DNA from: Pyrinomonadaceae bacterium
Lineage (GTDB): Bacteria > Acidobacteriota > Blastocatellia > Pyrinomonadales > Pyrinomonadaceae
Assembly (NCBI GenBank): GCA_013695245.1
Contig: JACDAW010000202.1
Coordinates: 1 to 12,099, forward strand
Length of the DNA stretch: 12,099 nucleotides
Reading direction: 5' to 3'
The first letter of the stretch is position 1; every line of letters begins with the position of its first letter. Positions 1 to 8,002 of this stretch are shown piece after piece. A program made the position numbers and the translations under genes. The notes under the pieces are model-generated. The model was not told the DNA's origin. It ran no database searches and was given only the letters and a program-made list of their open reading frames with translations.

Positions 1-129
1 CATCATCACGCTCCCGAAGAATCTAAAGTTATGGAAAAGACAAACGAACGCTTACAGGGAAGAAGAAACGCAGAATAAACTGAATTTCGAGGGAAAAGAT
101 CAAGTTCCGAGATGTATCGCGGAGAAAGA

Positions 130-465
130 CTAAAGACAGCGCGGATCAATAAGGCTCAGTAACATCGCGCTTTGACTCTGAAACGATGGCTCGAACGTGC
201 TTCCACTCTTCATAACATGGGGCAAGGCGTTCCCGGTCCTTTTTGTCGGGTGGGGTGCCCAACAACGACCTCTATAGTAATCATCAATAAGGTCGAGCGG
301 CGTGGGTTCTCTAGTGGGCTGTCGTCTAACGGCTTCAGCCTCCAGCCGCTTTGACCTCTGATGTGTAATGACCGAGCTATTGTAAGTCTCAACCGCAGCC
401 CAGAGTCCAAATCCAACAATGAACGCTAGAAGCGCGATTAAAAGGTGATGAGGAAGTCGTCTCAT
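130..465 (-). CDS. Small hypothetical membrane-anchored protein (111 aa)
   Basis: I do not recognise this protein. It starts with a short basic stretch (MRRLPHH) followed by a clear hydrophobic segment at about residues 8-26, which would act as an uncleaved signal anchor or signal peptide. The remaining ~85 residues are polar, contain a single central Cys (CWAPHP) before a second Cys near the end, and have no motif I can assign. A classical N-in signal anchor argues that the ORF is real, since shadow ORFs rarely begin this way. It lies downstream of the Uma2 remnant on the same strand, with no convincing Shine-Dalgarno site before the ATG. The C-terminal half could be frame-shifted or decayed, because nothing in it looks conserved. 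Function unknown; existence moderately likely. Confidence 0.45.
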   Translation of the reverse strand: MRRLPHHLLIALLAFIVGFGLWAAVETYNSSVITHQRSKRLEAEAVRRQPTREPTPLDLIDDYYRGRCWAPHPTKRTGNALPHVMKSGSTFEPSFQSQSAMLLSLIDPRCL

Positions 466-547
466 AATTGAAGGCTAACACCGCTTTGCCCAAAAAGTAA
501 ATCTTTGCCTGACCAGCCCTTCCAAAGCGTCATCACGTCTTGTTGCA

Positions 548-751
548 TCACCGTTCGAGGGGCGGTATCGAGAGCGGCAAAAACTCTACGTCCTCATAAA
601 CTTCTCGCAATTCCAGTTCACAGCCGAGCGTGACAAGAGCGATTGAGCCGTCGAATCCGTTGATCTCTTCGTAATCCCACCGCCTGTCATCATTTTTGGA
701 GTAGTGCGTGATGTGCGGACGATGCTGCGCGATGAGCAGGTGCAACTCCAT
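548..751 (-). pseudogene. Uma2-family (DUF820) nuclease remnant, C-terminal part only
   Basis: The 67 codons encode what looks like the C-terminal part of a Uma2-family protein (PD-(D/E)XK-like putative endonuclease, DUF820). The pattern LLIAQHRPHITHY, then a W-x-Y stretch, then the LGCELELREVYEDVEF ending matches the usual family tail, in which a strand ending in LI.Q..P is followed by a glycine-cysteine-x-L...IY.GV.F segment. Full Uma2 proteins are about 180-200 residues, and the catalytic Asp and E-x-K residues lie in the missing N-terminal two thirds. Reading upstream in the same frame meets a TGA about 25 codons before the ATG, and the intervening codons do not resemble the family. The gene therefore appears 5'-truncated, while the C-terminus ends normally. 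Expression as a stable protein is doubtful. Confidence 0.6.
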
Positions 752-887
752 GATCCAATTCGTTTGGCTTAACGGGACTTTATCATAGGTTATATTTGCA
801 AAAAATATTCACGCATAGACTATTTTAAACAGTAGCAAAAGACGAGCGTGAGTAGGACAATAAATCGTTGTTTACGGTTGCAGGCGT

Positions 888-1604
888 TCACAGTTGCGGT
901 GCAGTGTAATCACTTGAAGGTTGTGGTGGATGCGCGGCTTGCATGTCCATCTTGGCTCGCTGGCGTGCATCAATTGTTTTTACAACAATGAGTGCAAGTG
1001 CGGCAGCCGCGATGCTGAGGATGCTTGCCGCCATTGTTACCCAGGTTGCCGTGACGAGCAATGAGGGTTCTTCATTGCGGTCAAACATGCGCCCGGCGAT
1101 GTTTGACGCGACACCTGAAGCGAGCCAGACTAACCACCACGCCAAGACGGTTGATGTCGAGTCTGCTGACCTGAGCATAAAATCAGATTCCGCTTGTGGC
1201 TTACTCCTAAGCCACAACTCTTTCACCGCTTGGTAAGGTCTCACTAAGTTCACAAACGGAATAAAGAAGTAGCCGACGGCCCATCCGGGACTAAATTCGG
1301 TGTGGGTTTCGCCGAGCGCAGCGAGGTTGCTAAAAGCGCGATGCAGCCACACCAGAAACAGAATGCCCGTCACGATTAACAATAACAGTTGCGCCAAGTT
1401 CGCAAATCCGAACAATGCTTCTGTGATATTCAGGTCGTCCTCGGCTATCGCTTCTATGTCCCCAGATTGCCGCAAATTCCTTATGAAAAAGAACCCGGTG
1501 ACGATCAACAACACGTCGGCCGCAATGTTTAATCCAAGCAGTATCATTACAACCAGTGCGCGTGTGTGGCCGGGCAGGGAGAATATCGGCGGGTTTGTTG
1601 TCAT
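888..1604 (-). CDS. DUF4328 domain-containing multi-pass membrane protein
   Basis: This 238-residue protein has hydrophobic segments at about 16-40, 64-86, 151-169 and 184-207, so it is probably a four-helix inner-membrane protein. Between helices 2 and 3 is the signature region of DUF4328: a WLHRAFSNLAALG stretch, then FSPGWAVGYFFIPFVNLVRPY and the KELW motif (about residues 86-131). The family is common in actinobacteria, acidobacteria and other soil bacteria, and its molecular function is not established. The C-terminal tail (about 210-238) is polar and proline-rich and probably cytoplasmic. It is transcribed divergently from the rrf2-suf operon, so the 193-bp gap at 1605-1797 carries promoter elements for at least the suf side. 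The ATG at 1604 has only a weak AAGAAG purine run before it. Family call is secure; function is unknown. Confidence 0.85.
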   Translation of the reverse strand: MTTNPPIFSLPGHTRALVVMILLGLNIAADVLLIVTGFFFIRNLRQSGDIEAIAEDDLNITEALFGFANLAQLLLLIVTGILFLVWLHRAFSNLAALGETHTEFSPGWAVGYFFIPFVNLVRPYQAVKELWLRSKPQAESDFMLRSADSTSTVLAWWLVWLASGVASNIAGRMFDRNEEPSLLVTATWVTMAASILSIAAAALALIVVKTIDARQRAKMDMQAAHPPQPSSDYTAPQL

Positions 1605-1710
1605 CTTCTTTTTGCTCAGTAAGTTTCGCTTTAATTAAACACGACTCTTCAATAAACTAAAAAGTTAGGAACTGCAATAGTTTTGCTTATGCAAATGAGG
1701 CTTCACAATC

Positions 1711-1739
1711 TTGACTTAAAAGTAAGGATTGCCTACAAT
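1711..1739 (+). promoter_or_regulatory. Sigma70-like promoter of the rrf2-suf operon
   Basis: TTGACT (1711-1716) and TACAAT (1734-1739) are separated by exactly 17 bp. Each hexamer matches the housekeeping consensus at five of six positions. The predicted transcription start falls near 1746, leaving a leader of about 50 nt before the regulator ATG at 1798. No other hexamer pair of this quality was seen between the divergent DUF4328 and rrf2 genes on this strand. The -10 box lies inside an imperfect inverted repeat that is a likely operator. Confidence 0.75.
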
Positions 1740-1754
1740 GCCCTTGTAATCAAT
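1728..1754 (+). promoter_or_regulatory. Candidate operator: 27-bp imperfect dyad over the -10 box
   Basis: The left arm ATTGCCTACAA (1728-1738) and right arm TTGTAATCAAT (1744-1754) are inverted repeats matching at nine of eleven positions around a 5-bp centre. The dyad covers the -10 box and the predicted start site of the operon promoter. Rrf2-family regulators bind as dimers to dyads of roughly this length, and those next to Fe-S assembly genes usually repress their own operon. The position therefore suggests autorepression by the adjacent regulator. The dyad is seen directly; the identity of the binding protein is inferred. Confidence 0.55.
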
Positions 1755-1780
1755 TTCCCAAGCAACGCAGATTGGAAATT
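1752..1780 (+). promoter_or_regulatory. Inverted repeat in the 5' leader of the rrf2-suf transcript
   Basis: AATTTCCCA (1752-1760) and TTGGAAATT (1772-1780) pair at eight of nine positions across an 11-nt loop. The repeat sits just downstream of the operator dyad and about 17 nt before the regulator start codon. It could be a second protein-binding site or an mRNA hairpin near the ribosome binding site. The arms are AT-rich, so the hairpin would be modest. It is recorded as a structural observation without assigned role. Confidence 0.3.
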
Positions 1781-1797
1781 TCAGACGTGGAAGTTTT

Positions 1798-2301
1798 ATG
1801 AAAGTCAGCGCGCAGGAAGAATATGGGTTGCGGTGTTTGTTGCAACTGGCGCGGCTCAGTCCGGGCGAGAGTTTGACGCTGGGGCAGATCGCGGAGGGCG
1901 AGGGCATCTCGCAGGCGAACGCCGGAAAGTTGATGTGGCTGCTGAATAAAGCCGGACTCGTGGCTTCGACGCGCGGGACGAAGGGCGGCTACGCGCTTGC
2001 GCGCCCGGCGGAAGAGATTCATCTGAGCGACATCATCAAGGTGCTCGATGAAGATATGTTGGAGGGGCATTGCAAGTCGTACACGGGCTTGCAGGAGATT
2101 TGCGTGCACACGGGCGATTGCGGGATTCGTCCGGTTTTGATCTCGCTGCATGAGATCGTGCAGAGCGCGCTTGAGCGCATTACGCTCGCGCAGTTGACGG
2201 ATACGGAATCGAATGTTGACCAAGCTCTCTACCAGATTCACGGCGCGATGTCGCGTGGAGTAACGCGCGATAACGCTTCGCCGAAGCATGTTCGATCATA
2301 A
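1798..2301 (+). CDS. Rrf2-family Fe-S cluster-responsive transcriptional regulator
   Basis: This 167-residue protein has the standard Rrf2 layout. It opens with MKVSAQEEYGLRCLLQLA, continues with a winged helix-turn-helix at about 26-70 (recognition helix from about SQANAGKLM, wing around RGTKGGYALAR), and then a dimerisation helix. Three cysteines, C92, C102 and C108, lie in the cluster-binding loop with spacing Cx9Cx5C. E. coli IscR has Cx5Cx5C followed by His, so this is a variant of the same arrangement; C13 is a further cysteine. It heads the suf operon, so it most likely binds an Fe-S cluster and represses the operon when clusters are plentiful. The ATG at 1798 follows GGAAG (1789-1793). 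Whether it is closer to IscR or to other SUF-linked Rrf2 proteins cannot be settled here, so no gene symbol is given. Confidence 0.9.
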   Translation: MKVSAQEEYGLRCLLQLARLSPGESLTLGQIAEGEGISQANAGKLMWLLNKAGLVASTRGTKGGYALARPAEEIHLSDIIKVLDEDMLEGHCKSYTGLQEICVHTGDCGIRPVLISLHEIVQSALERITLAQLTDTESNVDQALYQIHGAMSRGVTRDNASPKHVRS

Positions 2302-2321
2302 AAGGGTTTAGTTAGAAAATT

Positions 2322-3761
2322 ATGAGCGCAAATATCGAATTACTCGCTAATCAAGAATACAAGTACGGCTTCGTCACAGACATTGAATCGGACATGATTC
2401 CGCGCGGTTTGACGGAAGAGACCGTGCGGCTTATTTCCGCGAAGAAGAACGAGCCGGAGTGGATGCTTGAGTTTCGCCTCAAGGCGTTTCGCAGTTGGCT
2501 GAAGATGAAAGAGCCGAACTACTGGGCGAACATCAAATATCCGAAGGTTGATTACCAAGACATCATCTACTATTCCGCGCCGAAGCAGAAAAAGAAACTC
2601 GGCAGCCTCGATGAGGTTGACCCGGAGTTGCTGCGCACGTTTGACAAACTCGGCATCCCGCTTGGGGAGCAGAAGCAACTTGCGAACGTCGCGGTTGACG
2701 CCGTGTTCGATTCCGTCTCCGTGGCGACGACTTACAAGGCGAAGCTGGCGAAAGCGGGCGTGATCTTCTGTTCGTTTTCGGAGGCGGTGCTTGAACATCC
2801 CGAACTTATCAAGAAGTATATGGGTTCGGTTGTGCCAGCAAACGACAACTACTTCGCGGCATTAAACAGCGCGGTTTTCACCGACGGCTCGTTCGTCTTT
2901 GTGCCGAAGGGCGTGCGCTCCCCGATGGAGCTCTCGACTTACTTCCGCATCAACAATTCGGAGTCAGGACAGTTTGAGCGCACGCTGATCATCGCGGAAG
3001 AAGGCGCTTATGTCTCATATCTCGAAGGCTGTACCGCGCCGAAGTTTGACAAGAATCAACTGCACGCGGCGGTTGTTGAACTCGTCGCGCTGGACGATGC
3101 GGAGATCAAATACTCCACCGTGCAAAATTGGTATGCGGGCGATGAAGAAGGTAAGGGCGGCATTTACAACTTCGTGACGAAGCGCGGCGCATGTCGCGGG
3201 AAGAACTCAAAGATTTCATGGACGCAAGTGGAGACAGGTTCGGCGATCACGTGGAAATATCCGTCGTGTATCTTGCAAGGCGATAACTCCATCGGCGAGT
3301 TTTACTCGGTCGCTTTAACGAACCACGCGCAGCAAGCCGACACGGGCACGAAGATGATCCACATCGGCAAGAACACGCGCTCAACCATTGTGTCGAAAGG
3401 CATCTCGGCCGGAAAGTCTAATAACTCCTATCGCGGCCTTGTGAAGATGATGCCGAAGGCTGAGGGCGCGAAGAACTACACGCAATGCGATTCGATGCTC
3501 ATCGGCGACAAGTGTGCGGCGAACACCTTTCCGTATATCGAAGTGATGAACGCAACTTCGACAGCAGAGCACGAAGCGACGACCTCGCGCATCTCGGAAG
3601 AGCAGTTGTTCTATCTACAACAGCGCGGACTAAGCCAAGAGGACGCTGTATCGCTCATTATCAACGGTTTCTGTAAAGACGTGTTCCGCGAACTGCCGAT
3701 GGAGTTTGCGGTCGAAGCGCAGCGCCTTCTCGGATTGAAGCTGGAAGGCAGCGTTGGATAA
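2322..3761 (+). CDS. sufB: Fe-S cluster assembly scaffold protein SufB
   Basis: SufB is the main scaffold of the SUF machinery; with SufC and SufD it forms the SufBC2D complex where the new cluster is built in the cytoplasm. The 479-residue length is close to the family norm of 470-495. Family-specific stretches include SVATTYK (about 132-138), the YLEGCTAP segment with C237, and the C-terminal NYTQCDSMLIGDKC region. C389 corresponds to the essential E. coli SufB C405, and H417-E418 in AEHEATTS match E. coli H433-E434, proposed cluster ligands at the SufB-SufD interface; the 29-residue distance between C389 and E418 is the same as in E. coli. The C-terminal helix region GFCKDVFRELPMEFAVEAQRLL is typical. 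It starts 20 nt after the regulator with only a weak ribosome site. Confidence 0.97.
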   Translation: MSANIELLANQEYKYGFVTDIESDMIPRGLTEETVRLISAKKNEPEWMLEFRLKAFRSWLKMKEPNYWANIKYPKVDYQDIIYYSAPKQKKKLGSLDEVDPELLRTFDKLGIPLGEQKQLANVAVDAVFDSVSVATTYKAKLAKAGVIFCSFSEAVLEHPELIKKYMGSVVPANDNYFAALNSAVFTDGSFVFVPKGVRSPMELSTYFRINNSESGQFERTLIIAEEGAYVSYLEGCTAPKFDKNQLHAAVVELVALDDAEIKYSTVQNWYAGDEEGKGGIYNFVTKRGACRGKNSKISWTQVETGSAITWKYPSCILQGDNSIGEFYSVALTNHAQQADTGTKMIHIGKNTRSTIVSKGISAGKSNNSYRGLVKMMPKAEGAKNYTQCDSMLIGDKCAANTFPYIEVMNATSTAEHEATTSRISEEQLFYLQQRGLSQEDAVSLIINGFCKDVFRELPMEFAVEAQRLLGLKLEGSVG

Positions 3762-3844
3762 AAAGCTTTCGACCGTGAGCTTAAAAGCAAAACTGGCGGC
3801 TGATTGCTGAACGCCGATAACTTATTTTCTTGGGGTAACGATAA

Positions 3845-4498
3845 GTGAAAGTATCAATCATCGCGTTTGACGATTTTACGGACATTGACGTGTTCTTTAT
3901 GTGGGATTTGTTGAACCGCGTCAAGCGTCCTGATTGGAAAGTGCAAATCTTGGGCGATCAATGTTGCCACGTCTCCGTAACGGGAATGCGTACGCACATG
4001 CACGGGCGACTTGATGAAGCTAACTCTTCGGACGCGGTTCTCTTCGCTAGCGGCCCCGGCGTGCGCCGTAAGATCAACGATGATGTTTTCCTTGACGCTT
4101 TCAATCTTGACCCGGAGCGTCAACTGATCGGCTCAATGTGCTCCGGCGCGCTCATCCTCGCCTCGCTGGGACTCCTTGAAGGCAAGCGGGCGACGACTTA
4201 TCCGACATCAAAGAAATTGTTGGAGTCAATGGGCGTGCGAGTCGTCGAAGAACCATTCGTGCGCGAAGGGAATGTAGCGACGGCCGCCGGATGCCTCGCC
4301 GCGCAGTATTTGGCTGGTTGGGTTTTGGAAGAGTTATTGGGCGCGAAGGTGAAAGAGGCGGCGCTGAGATTGATTCAGCCTGTCGGTGAAGGTTTGCCTC
4401 TCGATGAAAAGGAATATGAGAAAGCTTTGATCGTTTTGGCGGGTGCCAGCAACCGCACGGACGAAGCTGTGACGAAAGCTTCAGCGGCAAGTTTATAA
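3845..4498 (+). CDS. DJ-1/PfpI family protein, isonitrile hydratase (InhA)-like
   Basis: This 217-residue protein belongs to the DJ-1/PfpI (class I glutamine amidotransferase-like) superfamily. It begins with the first beta strand (KVSIIAFDDFTDIDV), has the nucleophile elbow GSMCSGALILASLGLLEG with C99, and continues with the RATTYPT stretch seen in the InhA subgroup. D15 and C99-S100 correspond to Asp17 and Cys101-Thr102 of Pseudomonas isonitrile hydratase, so the catalytic pair is kept. The true substrate is unknown; an isonitrile hydratase, glyoxalase or thiol-protective role is possible. It sits between sufB and sufC, 83 nt after sufB, which is unusual and suggests co-expression under Fe-S or oxidative stress. 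The start is GTG at 3845, with GGGG (3832-3835) about 9 nt upstream; it gives the full first strand and no earlier start is needed. Confidence 0.88.
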   Translation: MKVSIIAFDDFTDIDVFFMWDLLNRVKRPDWKVQILGDQCCHVSVTGMRTHMHGRLDEANSSDAVLFASGPGVRRKINDDVFLDAFNLDPERQLIGSMCSGALILASLGLLEGKRATTYPTSKKLLESMGVRVVEEPFVREGNVATAAGCLAAQYLAGWVLEELLGAKVKEAALRLIQPVGEGLPLDEKEYEKALIVLAGASNRTDEAVTKASAASL

Positions 4499-4513
4499 AT
4501 CATTCAAATGTTC

Positions 4514-4519
4514 AAGGAG
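4514..4519 (+). promoter_or_regulatory. Shine-Dalgarno site of sufC
   Basis: AAGGAG lies 11 nt before a GTG codon and is the best ribosome binding site in the operon. It supports the GTG at 4531 as the sufC start; the protein then begins MLEIRNLHA, which is the expected SufC N-terminus. Confidence 0.75.
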
Positions 4520-4530
4520 TTATATCAATA

Positions 4531-5301
<771 letters not shown>

Positions 5302-5322
5302 TAAATTACTGAAGCGAAGATT

Positions 5323-6684
5323 ATGCAAGCAGCGAAAGAAGTAACGAAAGAGGCGAGCAATTACGTCGCGGCTTTTCAGGAACGCACTGAAAGCCAAAAA
5401 ACGGATGTGCCCGCGTGGGTTGAAGATTTGCGTCGCCGTGCGATTGAGCAATTCGAGGCTGTTGGTTTTCCGGTGACCGACGTTGAAGATTACAAGTACA
5501 CAAACGTTGCAGCCATTGCGCGCGGCAATTTCCAACCGACATTTGAAGCGCAAGCGAACGGTTTGCTCGACAAGAACGCGCTCGAACGTTTCACTTACCC
5601 GGAATCAAAAGGGAGCACGCTTGCGTTCGTCAACGGGATTCTCGCGCCGGAATTATCTGCCATTGAAAATTTGCCGGATGGAGTTGTCGTCACCGAGTTG
5701 CGCGAAGCTTTAGGGGGTGAATACGCGGACTTGGTGCGCGGCTATCTCGCGCGCGGCGCGGAGGCTTCCGGCGACGATGCTTTCACCTCGCTCAATACCG
5801 CGTTTCTTTCAAGCGGCGCGTTTCTCCTCTTCCGGCGAAACGTACAAGTCGAACAACCGATCCACTTGCTATTCTTATCGGCATCAACGGATACCGCCAA
5901 GCCCATCGCTGCCTTTCCGCGCGTGCTAGTCATCGCCGAAACGGGAAGTGAAGCGACGGTGATTGAAGACCACACGGGAATCAACGACGAAGAAGTTTAT
6001 TTCTCAAGTCCGGTCGTGGAAATCTACGTTGACGATGAGGCGCAACTAACGCACTACAAAGTGCAGCGCGAGTCGCTCGGCGCTTTCCACGTCGCTCAGA
6101 CGCGCGCCGAAGTCGGGCGCGGCAGTCGTTACGATTCGACGAGCATCACGCTCGGCGCAGCGCTTGCGCGTCACAATATTAATATGCAACTGCGCGGCGA
6201 AGGCTCTGAATCGTGGGTTGACGGACTCTACATAGTCGGCACCGGACAGCACGCCGACACGCACTCGCTGATCAATCACCGGATGCCGCATTGTGTGAGC
6301 CATCAATCTTACAAGGGAATTCTCGACGGCAAATCGCGCGGCGTCTTCAACGGGCGCATCTTCGTGCACAAGGGCGCGCAACAGACGGACGCTTATCAGT
6401 CAAATAAGAATTTGATGTTGTCGAACGATGCGCGTGTGGATACGAAGCCACAGTTGGAGATTTTCGCCGACGACGTGAAGTGTTCGCACGGCGCGACCGT
6501 CGGGCAGTTAAACGAAGAAGAGCTTTTCTATCTCACGAGTCGCGGGCTGCGACCTGAACTTGCGCGCAATCTTCTGACTTACGGATTTGCGGAAGCGATT
6601 GTGCAAAAGATTAAAGTCGAATCAATTAAGAGTCAGTTGGACGAGGCGATCTTGAATCGCCTTCATGCGCGCCTCGAAGTGTGA
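5323..6684 (+). CDS. sufD: Fe-S cluster assembly protein SufD
   Basis: SufD is the SufB paralogue that completes the SufBC2D scaffold and helps with iron entry and cluster formation. The 453 residues end in the conserved core shared with SufB: a beta-helix region with DGLYIVGTGQHADTHSLINHR (about 300-320), KGILDGKSRGVFNGRIFV (about 331-348), the AYQSNKNLMLSNDARVDTKPQLEIFADDVKCSHGATVGQ region and the ELFYLTSRG motif. H389 in KCSHGAT corresponds to E. coli SufD H360, a proposed ligand of the nascent cluster. The N-terminal ~150 residues are variable, as usual in this family. The ATG start has GAAG-type purines 3-6 nt upstream. It lies 21 nt after sufC and 6 nt before sufS. Confidence 0.95.
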   Translation: MQAAKEVTKEASNYVAAFQERTESQKTDVPAWVEDLRRRAIEQFEAVGFPVTDVEDYKYTNVAAIARGNFQPTFEAQANGLLDKNALERFTYPESKGSTLAFVNGILAPELSAIENLPDGVVVTELREALGGEYADLVRGYLARGAEASGDDAFTSLNTAFLSSGAFLLFRRNVQVEQPIHLLFLSASTDTAKPIAAFPRVLVIAETGSEATVIEDHTGINDEEVYFSSPVVEIYVDDEAQLTHYKVQRESLGAFHVAQTRAEVGRGSRYDSTSITLGAALARHNINMQLRGEGSESWVDGLYIVGTGQHADTHSLINHRMPHCVSHQSYKGILDGKSRGVFNGRIFVHKGAQQTDAYQSNKNLMLSNDARVDTKPQLEIFADDVKCSHGATVGQLNEEELFYLTSRGLRPELARNLLTYGFAEAIVQKIKVESIKSQLDEAILNRLHARLEV

Positions 6685-6690
6685 AAGATT

Positions 6691-7995
6691 ATGGCAGCAG
6701 TAACCGAACCAACGCTCGTTGATGTAGAGAATCTCGTTGAAGCCGCGCTCACCGACGCGCCTGTAAATACTTCGGGCGCGTGGGACGTTGAGCGCGTGCG
6801 CCGCGATTTTCCCGTTCTGTCCCAAACCGTTAACGGCAAGCCGCTCGTCTATCTCGACTCGGCAGCTTCGGCGCAAGTCCCGCAGGTCGTTATTGATCGC
6901 GGAAGCAAGTATCTCGGCGAAGAGCACTCGAACGTGCATCGCGGCGTTCACTATTTAAGTCAACGCGCCACATCCGCTTACGAAGGAGCGCGCGAGCGTG
7001 TGCGCCGCTTTATCAACGCGCGCGAAAGCCTTGAATGTATTTTCGTGCGCGGTTGCACGGAAGGCATCAATCTCGTGATGCACGGCTACGGGCGCAAGTT
7101 TATTGGTGAAGGTGACGAGATCATCATCTCCGCGATGGAGCATCACTCGAACATCGTGCCGTGGCAGATGTTGTGTGAGGAGAAGGGCGCGCGACTCCGC
7201 GTGATTCCGATCAATGATCGCGGCGAGTTGCAGCTTGATGAATTTGAAGCGCTGCTCAACGAGCGCACAAAGCTCGTCAGCATAATCCACATCTCAAACG
7301 CGCTAGGCACGATCAATCCCGTGAAAGAGATCGTCGCCACCGCACACAAACACGACGTGCCCGTGCTGGTTGACGGGGCGCAGGGCGCGCCGCACCTGAC
7401 CATTGACGTGCAGGATTTGGATTGCGATTTCTACATTCTTTCCGGGCACAAGCTTTTTGCTCCTACGGGCAGCGGCGTGGTTTACGGCAAGCGCGAGCTT
7501 TTGGAGCGAATGAACCCGTTTATCGGCGGCGGTAGCATGATCCGCAGCGTGACGTTTGAGAAAACAATTTACGCCGGACTGCCCGATAAGTTTGAAGCAG
7601 GCACGCCCGCCATCGCGTCGCAGATCGGGCTCGGCGCGGCGATTGATTACTTGGGCAGCATTGACCGCGCGGCGGCGATTCGCTACGAACAGGAGTTGCT
7701 CGAATACGCGACCACGCGCCTGAACGAAATCGAAGGCGTGACGATCATCGGCACGGCGCATGAGAAGGCGAGCGTTATCTCTTTTACGGTTGACGACGTA
7801 CATCCGCATGACATCGGCACGATTCTCGATGCGGAAGGCATTGCGATTCGCGCCGGTCATCATTGCGCGCAACCCGTGATGCAACGCTTCCAGATTCCAG
7901 CAACCGCGCGCGCCTCGTTCGCTTTTTACAACACGCGCGAAGAAGCGGATAAACTCGTCGCCGCCATCAAGCGCGTGATTGAAGTTTTCAAATGA
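6691..7995 (+). CDS. sufS: Cysteine desulfurase SufS (class V aminotransferase, type II)
   Basis: SufS is a PLP enzyme that removes sulfur from L-cysteine, giving alanine and a persulfide for cluster assembly. The protein has 434 residues, about 28 longer than E. coli SufS because of an N-terminal extension before the usual VRRDFPVL start (about residue 36). K254 in SGHKLFAPTGSG is the Schiff-base lysine. C392 in RAGHHCAQP is the persulfide-forming cysteine, in the short-loop context typical of type II enzymes. Other family landmarks are YLDSAASAQ, the TEGIN segment, SAMEHHSN, and DGAQGAPH. It lies 6 nt after sufD and 7 nt before sufU. The partner for sulfur transfer is most likely SufU, because no sufE is seen. 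Confidence 0.97.
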   Translation: MAAVTEPTLVDVENLVEAALTDAPVNTSGAWDVERVRRDFPVLSQTVNGKPLVYLDSAASAQVPQVVIDRGSKYLGEEHSNVHRGVHYLSQRATSAYEGARERVRRFINARESLECIFVRGCTEGINLVMHGYGRKFIGEGDEIIISAMEHHSNIVPWQMLCEEKGARLRVIPINDRGELQLDEFEALLNERTKLVSIIHISNALGTINPVKEIVATAHKHDVPVLVDGAQGAPHLTIDVQDLDCDFYILSGHKLFAPTGSGVVYGKRELLERMNPFIGGGSMIRSVTFEKTIYAGLPDKFEAGTPAIASQIGLGAAIDYLGSIDRAAAIRYEQELLEYATTRLNEIEGVTIIGTAHEKASVISFTVDDVHPHDIGTILDAEGIAIRAGHHCAQPVMQRFQIPATARASFAFYNTREEADKLVAAIKRVIEVFK

Positions 7996-8002
7996 GTTTA
8001 AG

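Noticed and set aside
1..133. Two forward frames are open from the left edge (to stops at 78 and 133) and could be the end of a gene lying outside.
   Set aside because: Both tails are short, polar and unrecognisable, and they exclude each other, so no partial gene can be chosen.
752..887. Gap between the Uma2 relic and the DUF4328 gene, checked for a terminator or missing Uma2 sequence.
   Set aside because: AT-rich with no strong hairpin; the frame leading into the relic is stopped by TGA and does not resemble Uma2.
1682..1695. TTTGC-TTAT-GCAAA inverted repeat upstream of the suf promoter.
   Set aside because: Five-bp arms are too short to separate from chance in an AT-rich spacer.
1750..2289. 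Minus-strand ORF of 179 codons opposite the Rrf2 gene.
   Set aside because: Arg/Leu-rich antisense shadow of a well-supported regulator, with its far end in the promoter region.
3762..3844. Possible terminator or promoter in the 83-nt gap between sufB and the DJ-1 gene.
   Set aside because: Only 4-5 bp stems (AAGCT/AGCTT and GGCG/CGCC) are present, without a T-tract, and no convincing -35/-10 pair is found.
7303..7884. Minus-strand ORF of 193 codons opposite sufS.
   Set aside because: It is fully antisense to an unambiguous SufS and has no recognisable domain.
7979..8002. TTG start for sufU inside the end of sufS.
   Set aside because: The ATG at 8003 gives the standard SufU N-terminus and the extra eight residues have no support.
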